Assembly: GCA_018896765.1 (NCBI GenBank)
Contig: JAHILZ010000005.1
Location: 1-37,184, forward strand
Length of the DNA stretch: 37,184 bases
Source of the DNA: Patescibacteria group bacterium
GTDB taxonomy: Bacteria; Patescibacteriota; Minisyncoccia; JAHIHE01
Direction of reading: 5' to 3'
Part shown: in pieces, positions 21,821-27,350 of the stretch
Layout of the letters: each line of letters begins with the position of its first letter
Numbering within the stretch: the stretch's first letter is position 1
The notes under the pieces: generated by a model
What the model saw: only the letters and a program-made list of their open reading frames with translations
What the model was told of the DNA's origin: nothing
Databases searched by the model: none
Program-made: the position numbers and the translations under genes

Positions 21821-23176
21821 ATGAAAATTTCTTTTTACGGCGCGGCCGGGGAAGTTACCGGCTCTAATAATCTTTTGGAAGCAGGGGGCAAAAAAATTTT
21901 AATAGATTGCGGCATGTGGCAGGGGAGCGAGTTTAACGCGAATAAAAATTTCGAGCAGCTGCCTTATGAGCCGAAAGAAATTTCCGCGGTTTTGGTTACT
22001 CACGCGCATCTGGATCATGTCGGCCGCCTGCCTCTTTTGGCAAAAAGGGGGTACGTCGGATTTTTTTACGCTACGTCGGCGACTCTGGAACTGGCTCGTT
22101 TGATTATGGAAGACGCTTTGGATGTAATGACCTATAATCATCGGAAATTCGGCAAGCCTATTTTGTTTGGAAAAAACGATATCGACGAAGTAACGCGGCA
22201 ATTTAAATCGATTGATTATTGCGAGGATTTTGAAATAACGCCGGGGGTGGCGGTTAAATTTTATGACGCCGGACATATTTTTGGCTCGGCTTTTATTGAA
22301 ATTAAAGCTGAGGGGAAAAAGATAGTTTTTTCCGGCGATGTTGGCAATGTGAATGTGCCGATTTTAAGAGAAACGGCTTCTTTGCCCGACGGCCTCGATG
22401 CCGCGGTTTGCGAGTCAACCTATGGCGACCGCTTGCATGAATCAGCTAAAAGCCGAGCGCAAATTATTGAAACCATGGTGACGGAAGCGATTGATCGGGG
22501 CGGGGTTCTAATGATACCATCTTTTTCCTTGGAGCGCACCCAAGAGCTTATTTATGACCTAAACGATTTGATCGATCGCAAGCGCCTGCTGCCGCGCGTA
22601 CCGATCTATTTGGACAGTCCTTTGGCTATCAAGGCGATCAAAGTTTATCGCAAATATCCGAATTATTATGACGAAGAAGCGGCGAGGTTTTTTCAGAGCG
22701 GCGATGATTTGTTCCAATTTCCCGGCCTCGTATTGACTGAAACCGCGGAAGACTCAAAGCTTATCAATGCGGCGCCCGGTTCTAAAATAATTATTGCCGG
22801 TTCGGGAATGATGAACGGCGGGCGAATTATGCATCACGCTCAGCGTTATCTTTCCAAAAGAAAAAATACTTTATTAATTATCGGCTATCAGGCGAATGGC
22901 ACTTTGGGCCGAAGAATTTTGAAAGGAGAAACTCCGGTATTCATTGACGGGCAAGAAGTGCCGGTGCGATGCCGTGTTAAGGCGATCGGCGCGCTATCGG
23001 CTCACGGCGATCAGAAAAAACTTCTTGGCTGGCTAAGCGGCGGAAGGGTTTTGCCGAAAAAAATTTATTTGAATCACGGGGAGCCGGAAGGTTCGGAAGC
23101 GCTTCAAAAGATGATAATCGAGAATATTGGAATAAAAACGGATATTGTCAGTCCGAATTTAACGGTGGAAATTTAA
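21821..23176 (+). CDS. MBL-fold/beta-CASP RNA-processing nuclease
   Basis: A 451-residue protein with the CPSF73/RNase J-like architecture. The metallo-beta-lactamase core carries THAHLDHVGRLP (HxHxDH at 61-66), YDAGHIFGSAF, VFSGDVG and CESTYGDR. The inserted beta-CASP domain has MIPSFSLERTQELIYDL, then the C-terminal GSGMMNGGRIMHH, SAHGDQKKLLGW and LNHGEPEGSEAL, corresponding to motifs A-C and the final His ligand. Such enzymes cut or 5'-trim RNA with two zinc ions in the cytoplasm. There is no KH domain, and the length fits the bacterial YSH1-like branch. It has its own promoter and ends before a repeat/terminator region. Confidence 0.93.
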   Translation: MKISFYGAAGEVTGSNNLLEAGGKKILIDCGMWQGSEFNANKNFEQLPYEPKEISAVLVTHAHLDHVGRLPLLAKRGYVGFFYATSATLELARLIMEDALDVMTYNHRKFGKPILFGKNDIDEVTRQFKSIDYCEDFEITPGVAVKFYDAGHIFGSAFIEIKAEGKKIVFSGDVGNVNVPILRETASLPDGLDAAVCESTYGDRLHESAKSRAQIIETMVTEAIDRGGVLMIPSFSLERTQELIYDLNDLIDRKRLLPRVPIYLDSPLAIKAIKVYRKYPNYYDEEAARFFQSGDDLFQFPGLVLTETAEDSKLINAAPGSKIIIAGSGMMNGGRIMHHAQRYLSKRKNTLLIIGYQANGTLGRRILKGETPVFIDGQEVPVRCRVKAIGALSAHGDQKKLLGWLSGGRVLPKKIYLNHGEPEGSEALQKMIIENIGIKTDIVSPNLTVEI

Positions 23177-23196
23177 ATATTTTTTGTTTATTTTGT

Positions 23197-23235
23197 CATT
23201 GCGAGGAGCCGAAGCGACGCGGCAATCTCATGACC
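23197..23235. repeat. TCATTGCGAGGAG...GCAATCTCATGA palindromic repeat
   Basis: Imperfect palindrome of the widely dispersed TCATTGCGAGGAGC / GCGGCAATCTC type, found in many unrelated bacterial genomes. Related fragments occur at about 7921, 24340-24379 and, inverted, 24586-24605. Confidence 0.75.
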
Positions 23236-23243
23236 ATATTATT

Positions 23244-23315
23244 AAACTTTATAAAGTTTATAAAAATTAAGAAAGTTTATAAAGTTTGCAAAAACCCCGC
23301 GAAAACGGGGTTTTT
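23244..23315. terminator. Palindrome plus strong terminator
   Basis: A perfect 16-bp palindrome AAACTTTATAAAGTTT (23244-23259), repeated at 24304-24319, precedes a 10-bp stem AAAAACCCCG/CGGGGTTTTT (23290-23299, 23306-23315) usable in both directions. It ends the nuclease transcript and the convergent AbiEii-like operon. Confidence 0.8.
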
Positions 23316-23367
23316 AAATTGGGCGGAAAATTTTGTTGTCTTATACAATTTTTTATCAAATATATTT

Positions 23368-24039
23368 TTATCTGATCAATTTATCCGCGATAATAGGAAC
23401 TTCTTTGGTAAAATATTCTTTGACTTTTTTCCAATCGGCATTGAAATATATTTCCGGTTCCGGATCGCTCTCCGCATCATCGAAATATACCAAACTTTTA
23501 AGAATATGGTGGTAATTATGAGCGACTGACGGATATTGAACCTTGAGCCGTTTAATAATATTTTCCAATGATTCTATATTTTTTGCGCACCAGTACAAAT
23601 CAAAAAAATCTCTTTTTCTTCCTCTCTGGGATATAGCCGTAATTTTCATCACAGCGATATCAATTTGATTAAGAACTTGTACTGATTTGTGCCAAAGAAA
23701 ATTTTGTTTGGGAATAAAAAAAGGATAGGCGATGAAACTTATCTTGGCTTTAAATAATTGACCGTATATGGTATTTTTTTCTTCAACATCCGTACCCCAG
23801 TATTTATTGCCGATAAAATGGGCGAGTAATTTTTTTTCGTCAAAGTCCTTGTCGGTTGTAAAAAAATCAAGGTCATACGACTTGCGATTTCCGGCTTGAA
23901 GCGCCAAAGCCGTTCCTCCGGCCAGATACCAGTTGGATTTTTTAATCCATTTTTCCGCAGAAAAAAAATCCAGCGCTTTTTTTGTGTTGGGCGGCAATGT
24001 TTCGTAATGCCAATTTATCTTTTGAGAAGCAGTGTCCAT
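23368..24039 (-). CDS. AbiEii/AbiGii-type nucleotidyltransferase toxin
   Basis: A 223-residue product from the ATG at 24039, chosen because it overlaps the upstream antitoxin gene in the usual way; the frame is open 9 codons further. The nucleotidyltransferase signature is YLAGGTALALQAGNRKSYDLDFF (GGTA, then R-x-S-x-D-x-D) near residues 37-58. Later motifs are IDIAVMKITAISQRGRKRDFFDLY, the conserved K-x-x-A-I-x-x-R-x-x-x-R-D-F-x-D block. AbiEii toxins block growth, some by modifying tRNA, and act in type IV toxin-antitoxin or abortive-infection modules. It forms an operon with the 74-residue gene upstream. Confidence 0.85.
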   Translation of the reverse strand: MDTASQKINWHYETLPPNTKKALDFFSAEKWIKKSNWYLAGGTALALQAGNRKSYDLDFFTTDKDFDEKKLLAHFIGNKYWGTDVEEKNTIYGQLFKAKISFIAYPFFIPKQNFLWHKSVQVLNQIDIAVMKITAISQRGRKRDFFDLYWCAKNIESLENIIKRLKVQYPSVAHNYHHILKSLVYFDDAESDPEPEIYFNADWKKVKEYFTKEVPIIADKLIR

Positions 24040-24239
24040 AATTTTTTTGTTCTGGGCCTTAAACATCTTGATTTTAAAATAATATTCCGCAAGAATCGTC
24101 TATCGTAAAAATCCAAAACCCAGCGCGCTTCTTTGTCATTTCCCAAATCGGCAACTCGCTCAATGATATATTGCGCGTTTTTATGAACATCGATTTTTGC
24201 GGGATTTACATCCCAAAATAAAGTTTGTCTGAATTTCAT
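24015..24239 (-). CDS. DUF6922-like antitoxin partner
   Basis: A 74-residue protein. The motif FWDVNPAKIDVHKNAQYIIE and the ending SRCLRPRTKKLW match a short family regularly found directly upstream of AbiEii-like nucleotidyltransferases. It has no DNA-binding motif that I can see. Its stop codon lies 24 bp inside the toxin gene, so the two are translationally coupled. A neutralising role is inferred from this context only. Confidence 0.75.
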   Translation of the reverse strand: MKFRQTLFWDVNPAKIDVHKNAQYIIERVADLGNDKEARWVLDFYDRRFLRNIILKSRCLRPRTKKLWTLLLKR

Positions 24240-24303
24240 GATTATATTTTAGCAAAATTTATCGCGATTGGCAACCCGTGAATTGACACCAGCGTAAATT
24301 AAG

Positions 24304-24379
24304 AAACTTTATAAAGTTTAAGAAAAACCCCGCTTGTTTTGTCATTGCGAGTCCTGTACTCAGGGCGAAGCAATCTCGT
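24304..24379. repeat. Composite repeat in the 24240-24685 gap
   Basis: AAACTTTATAAAGTTT (24304-24319) is followed by AAAAACCCCGC, the left half of the terminator seen at 23290, then by a TCATTGCGAG...GCAATCTCG palindrome (24340-24379). It looks like one repeat inserted into another. The 446-bp gap contains no gene; it continues with AAGTTAAAAGT-type sequence, the 24445 repeat and a terminator. Confidence 0.65.
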
Positions 24380-24444
24380 TCTTAAGTTAAAAGTTCAAAG
24401 TGAAGAGTTAAAAGTCGAATTTAAAATTAAAAGTTTGTAAGGAT

Positions 24445-24555
24445 TCAGCAACTTTAAACTTTTAGTTTTACCCTGTTAAATTTGCCTTGCAACTATTTAA
24501 CAAGGCGCAACTTTGAATTTTGCATTTTGAACTTTGAACTATATTTATAGACTGC
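24445..24555. repeat. Dispersed intergenic repeat, copy 2
   Basis: Second copy of the 1-109 repeat. It includes the CCCTGTTAAAT hairpin and is followed by a CCCCGAGTATGCTCGAAGGG palindrome instead of the TCCCGAGTACTCGGGA seen after copy 1. Confidence 0.85.
24471..24505. repeat. CCCTGTTAAAT inverted-repeat hairpin, copy d
   Basis: CCCTGTTAAAT (24471-24481) and ATTTAACAAGG (24495-24505), as in copy a, with one loop substitution. Confidence 0.8.
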
Positions 24556-24636
24556 GGAGTTTACCCCGAGTATGCTCGAAGGGTCGCTTCGGCTCCTCGC
24601 AATGACAAATAAGCATTTTATAATTCAAAGGATTAG

Positions 24637-24660
24637 AAAACCCCGCAAAAACGGGGTTTT
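24637..24660. terminator. Bidirectional terminator
   Basis: AAAACCCCG (24637-24645) pairs with CGGGGTTTT (24652-24660) around CAAAAA. It lies downstream of tRNA-Val(UAC) on the minus strand. Confidence 0.75.
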
Positions 24661-24685
24661 AATTGGGCGGAAAAGTTAATTTTTG

Positions 24686-24757
24686 TGGGCAATGCTGGGA
24701 ACGATCCAGCGGCCTTCTCGGTGTAAACGAGACGCTCTGCCACTGAGCTAATTGCCC
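24686..24757 (-). tRNA. tRNA-Val(UAC) with altered T loop
   Basis: Acceptor GGGCAAT/ATTGCCC, D arm AGCTCAGTGGCAGAGC, anticodon stem TCTCG/CGAGA with loop TTTACAC, T stem GCTGG/CCAGC. The T loop is ATCGTTC, whereas its sister tRNA-Val(GAC) has TTCGATC. Bases 54 and 58, which normally form the U54-A58 reverse-Hoogsteen pair, are exchanged to A54 and U58. Discriminator A, no encoded CCA. Confidence 0.88.
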
Positions 24758-24831
24758 TTGATATTTTATCTTTTTTCCTGTAATCTTATCTTATTATGTT
24801 AGCTAAAAATATCATTTTAGTCAATGGATTA

Positions 24832-24843
24832 TTATGGTATAAT
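24832..24843 (+). promoter_or_regulatory. Probable promoter of cca
   Basis: ATGGTATAATGA: TATAAT preceded by TGG (extended -10) near 24837. It lies about 205 bp upstream of the cca start, so the long palindrome at 24860-25015 would be in the leader. Confidence 0.4.
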
Positions 24844-24859
24844 GAAACTATCTTGTTTG

Positions 24860-25015
24860 TAGAATTTTGAATTTCCAATTTTGAATTTTGATTCAATTTT
24901 GAATGATTTAATGTTTTATACCCAACTGCTTATCTAATGTCGTTGTATACCCTTTAGCGGTATAAAATTAAGTCATTAAAGAATTCATTCGAAATTCAGA
25001 ATTTAAAATTAAAAA
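24860..25015. repeat. Large palindrome in the cca leader
   Basis: Arms TGATTTAATGTTTTATACCC and GCGGTATAAAATTAAGTCAT, with outer GAATTTCCAATTTTGAATTTT opposite AATTCAGAATTTAAAATT, enclose about 35 nt. It is the same kind of AT-rich palindrome as at 8449-8635 and 11181-11358. No gene is seen. Confidence 0.6.
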
Positions 25016-25047
25016 TTAGCAAAAATTACTATTTAAAAGAAAACTCA

Positions 25048-26682
25048 ATGATTCCTTCGGAAGTCAAAACAATAATTAAAAAACTTGAATCTGTCGGATT
25101 CGAGGCTTTTGTCGTCGGCGGATGCGTCAGGGATTTGTTGACGGAAAAAACGCCGCATGACTGGGATATTACCACCAATGCCAAGCCGGAAGAAATTCAG
25201 AAAGTTTTTCCCCATAATTTTTACAATAATAAATTTGGCACAGTTACGGTAATTACCGGCTCCAAAGACGCGGTGCTGAAAGAAATTGAAATTACCGCTT
25301 ATCGCGCGGAAAGCGCGTATGTAGATAAGCGCTGGCCGGAAAAGATCGAGTTTGTCGGAAAACTGGAAGATGATTTGGCGCGCCGCGATTTTACCGTCAA
25401 CGCGATAGCATTAAAAGTTAAAAGTGAAAAGTTAAAAGTGAAAAGTTTAATGCAAAATTCAAAAATTTGCAAAGATCAAAAACCTGCAACCTGCAACCTG
25501 CAACCTGCAACCTATTCAATTATTGACCCGTTTAATGGATTAGACGATATAAAGCATAAAATTATCCGGACAGTCGGCGATCCTGACCAAAGATTCAACG
25601 AAGACGCTTTGCGCCTGATGAGGGCGATTCGATTTGTTTGCCAGCTTAGTTTTAATAATGGAAAAAACAAGCCCTTCGACTTCGCTCAGGGTAAACTCCT
25701 TGACATTGCTCGGGGCAAGCCCTTTAAAGACAAGGAAATGCGAAATATTCTTTCCGCTCTTTCCTGGCAAATTGAAGAAAAAACTTTTGCCGCGATAAAA
25801 AAACATTCCAAATCTTTGGCGTTAATTTCATCGGAAAGAACCCGAGATGAATTCGCGAAAATAATTTTATCCGAATATCCCGCCGAAGGAGTCGAGCTTC
25901 TGAAAGAAACCGGCCTTTTGCGCTATATAATTCCGGAACTGGAAAAAGGCATCGGCGTCCGCCAAAATCGCCATCATATTTATACGATCTACGAGCATGC
26001 GATTTTGTCTTTAAAATATTGTCCAAGCCCCAAGCTTGAAGTCCGTTTGGCGGCGCTGTTCCATGATATTGCCAAGCCCGAAACCAAGCGCGGCGCCGGT
26101 TTAGACGCGACTTTTTACAATCATGATATTGTCGGCGCCAATGTCGCGAGAAGAATATTGCGCAGATTGAGATTTTCAAATGAAGTAATTGAAAAAACCG
26201 CGCATCTTGTGCGCAATCATATGTTTTTTTATAATGTGGACGAAGTTAGCGAGGCGGGCGTGCGGCGATTGGTTAAAAGAGTGGGGCCGGAAAATTTAAA
26301 AGACGTGGTTGATCTTAGGATTGCGGATCGGCTGGGAAGCGGCGTGCCTAAAGCCAAACCATACAAATTAAGGCATCTGGAATATCTCATTGATAAAGTT
26401 TCCCGAGATCCTATTTCCGTAAAAATGCTCAAAATTAACGGCAATGATATAATAAAAATCCTTGAGGTCAAGCCAAGTCCGATAATCGGCGCCATCTTGA
26501 ACGTATTGCTGGCGGAAGTGCTGGAAGATCCGAAATTAAACACGAAGAAATATCTAACAGGAAGAGTTAAGGAGCTATCCAAGCTAAGCTTAGATAAATT
26601 AAAAGCCAAAAGCGTTGAATTTATAGAAGAGAAAAAAGAGGAGGTGGAGCTTGCGGAAAAGAGCCGTTTTGGTGTAAAATGA
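25048..26682 (+). CDS. cca: CCA tRNA nucleotidyltransferase with HD domain
   Basis: A 544-residue class II enzyme. The head has VVGGCVRDLLTEKTPHDWDITTNA (GG, R-D, D-x-D catalytic motif at 23-44), VTVITG, ITAYRAES and RRDFTVNAIAL (motif B). The neck has DPDQRFNEDALRLMRAIRF (motif C). The C-terminal HD domain carries HIYTIYEHAI and LFHDIAKPET (about 337). It adds or repairs the 3' CCA of tRNAs, which matters because seven of nine tRNA genes here lack an encoded CCA. Two in-frame repeat insertions are visible: KVKSEKLKVKSLMQNSK and ATCNLQPATYS after motif B (about 122-152), and KPFDFAQGKLLDIARGKPF (about 209-227) after motif C. The enzyme is presumably still active. Confidence 0.93.
   Translation: MIPSEVKTIIKKLESVGFEAFVVGGCVRDLLTEKTPHDWDITTNAKPEEIQKVFPHNFYNNKFGTVTVITGSKDAVLKEIEITAYRAESAYVDKRWPEKIEFVGKLEDDLARRDFTVNAIALKVKSEKLKVKSLMQNSKICKDQKPATCNLQPATYSIIDPFNGLDDIKHKIIRTVGDPDQRFNEDALRLMRAIRFVCQLSFNNGKNKPFDFAQGKLLDIARGKPFKDKEMRNILSALSWQIEEKTFAAIKKHSKSLALISSERTRDEFAKIILSEYPAEGVELLKETGLLRYIIPELEKGIGVRQNRHHIYTIYEHAILSLKYCPSPKLEVRLAALFHDIAKPETKRGAGLDATFYNHDIVGANVARRILRRLRFSNEVIEKTAHLVRNHMFFYNVDEVSEAGVRRLVKRVGPENLKDVVDLRIADRLGSGVPKAKPYKLRHLEYLIDKVSRDPISVKMLKINGNDIIKILEVKPSPIIGAILNVLLAEVLEDPKLNTKKYLTGRVKELSKLSLDKLKAKSVEFIEEKKEEVELAEKSRFGVK
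25413..25510 (+). repeat. Repeat insertion in cca (14-mer and 7-mer tandem units)
   Basis: AAAAGTTAAAAGTG occurs about 2.6 times in tandem (25413-25450), then, after a short spacer, CCTGCAA occurs four times (25483-25510). Both resemble intergenic repeats of this genome rather than enzyme sequence, and they preserve the frame. Confidence 0.85.
25672..25722 (+). repeat. Palindromic repeat insertion in cca
   Basis: CCCTTCGACTTCGCTCAGGG (25672-25691) is a well-known dispersed bacterial palindrome; a degenerate partner, TTGACATTGCTCGGGGCAAG, follows. It encodes PFDFAQGK, a peptide that often marks such insertions. Confidence 0.85.
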
Positions 26683-26713
26683 AATATTGTTATTTGTCAT
26701 AAGTTATTTTAGC

Positions 26714-26784
26714 GGGGTATAGTATACCGGTAGTACGCGTCCTTCGGGAGGATGTAGACTGGGTTCGATTCCCAGTACCCCGAC
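26714..26784 (+). tRNA. tRNA-Pro(CGG)
   Basis: Acceptor CGGGGTA/TACCCCG with the C1-G72 pair typical of bacterial tRNA-Pro, D arm GTATACCGGTAGTAC, anticodon stem CGTCC/GGATG with loop TTCGGGA, T arm CTGGG-TTCGATT-CCCAG. Discriminator A, no encoded CCA. It is 31 bp after cca. Confidence 0.94.
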
Positions 26785-26787
26785 AAC

Positions 26788-26837
26788 GAGAATTTTTAAT
26801 TTTTAAGCATAAATTTTTAAACAATTTTTAATTCTCT
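26788..26837. repeat. AT-rich hairpin after tRNA-Pro
   Basis: GAGAATTTTTAATTTTTAA pairs imperfectly with TTTTTAATTCTC. It could act as a terminator or processing hairpin between tRNA-Pro and the interrupted tRNA-Glu. Confidence 0.5.
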
Positions 26838-26927
26838 AATTTTAAAACTCAATAACTTTCAACTTTTCACTTTGAACTTTTAACTTGAAACGGGCCTATA
26901 GTCCAGTGGTAAGACGCCGCATTTTCA

Positions 26928-27035
26928 CCCTGTTAAATTTTCACGGGCTTGTAGTATAATGGCAGTACACTGCATTCGCATTGCAGAGATGCGAGTTCGA
27001 TTCTCGCCAAGTCCACAGCGTTATATTTAACAGGG
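26928..27035 (+). repeat. CCCTGTTAAAT element carrying tRNA-Ala, copy e
   Basis: Perfect 11-bp inverted repeat CCCTGTTAAAT (26928-26938) and ATTTAACAGGG (27025-27035) enclosing 86 nt that are almost entirely tRNA-Ala. The arms would extend the anticodon stem of the host tRNA-Glu across a 6/5-nt internal loop. No target duplication is evident beyond a CA on each side. Confidence 0.85.
26945..27015 (+). tRNA. tRNA-Ala(CGC), nested in tRNA-Glu
   Basis: Acceptor GGGCTTG/CAAGTCC with the alanine-specific G3-U70 pair, D arm GTATAATGGCAGTAC, anticodon stem CTGCA/TGCAG with loop TTCGCAT, variable AGAT, T arm GCGAG-TTCGATT-CTCGC. Discriminator A, no encoded CCA. All stems are perfect apart from G-U pairs, so it looks functional. 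Confidence 0.92.
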
Positions 27036-27249
27036 CAAGTTGCGGAGACGACAGTTCGATTCTGTCTAGGTCCACCAAAAATAATTTATCGCCTTATATA
27101 GACATTTGCCTCATAGGTTTATTACGGTTAGTTTTATTAAATCACTAACGATAATTTACCTGTTTTGGCTGAATTTGTCCAAGCATTTCGGTTAGATCTT
27201 AAATTGCAGAGTCGATACCCTCATGGTTAGATTATAGACTGCTTGATGC

Positions 27250-27345
27250 GAGATAGAAACAGGCGAAAACCCAAATCCCACGATTGATACATTAGAAAAA
27301 CTAGCCAAAGCCCTCGGCGTGCCAGTGGCGGAATTGTTTAAATAA
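27250..27345 (+). pseudogene. C-terminal remnant of an XRE-type HTH regulator
   Basis: The last 31 codons, EIETGENPNPTIDTLEKLAK then ALGVPVAELFK and stop, are the typical end of a Cro/CI-family helix-turn-helix domain. Upstream in the frame is a TGA and no matching DNA-binding helices, so the N-terminal part has been lost. It ends 5 bp before the HsdR start, suggesting that the restriction operon once began with its own regulator. The 27078-27249 stretch before it has a GTTAGT/ACTAAC hairpin and nothing else I can name. Confidence 0.75.
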
Positions 27346-27350
27346 AAATT

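Larger units (their letters stand above)
26892..27077 (+). tRNA. tRNA-Glu(UUC) interrupted in the anticodon loop by a tRNA-Ala
   Basis: The 5' part (26892-26927) holds acceptor GGGCCTA, D arm GTCCAGTGGTAAGAC, stem CCGCA and loop TTTTCA. The 3' part (27040-27077) holds a loop T, stem TGCGG, variable AGAC, T arm GACAG-TTCGATT-CTGTC, acceptor TAGGTCC, discriminator A and an encoded CCA. Every stem pairs across the gap, so the two parts belong to one tRNA with anticodon UUC. The 112-nt insert lies between positions 37 and 38 (or one base later), is bounded by an 11-bp inverted repeat, and contains a complete tRNA-Ala (26945-27015). The acceptor has a G3-U70 pair, the alanine identity element, unusual for tRNA-Glu. 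Whether it is spliced, forms split halves or is dead is unknown. Confidence 0.8.

Noticed and set aside
26928..27039. Group I intron in tRNA-Glu
   Set aside because: At about 112 nt the insert is far too short and is almost fully accounted for by a tRNA-Ala and its flanking inverted repeat.
26926..27040. Simple transposon insertion with target duplication in tRNA-Glu
   Set aside because: Removing the inverted-repeat unit plus a 2-base CA duplication leaves a 9-nt anticodon loop, not 7, so a clean insertion with that duplication does not rebuild the tRNA.
27078..27249. A further tRNA or small gene before the HTH remnant
   Set aside because: I found a short hairpin but no cloverleaf and no frame with a plausible start.
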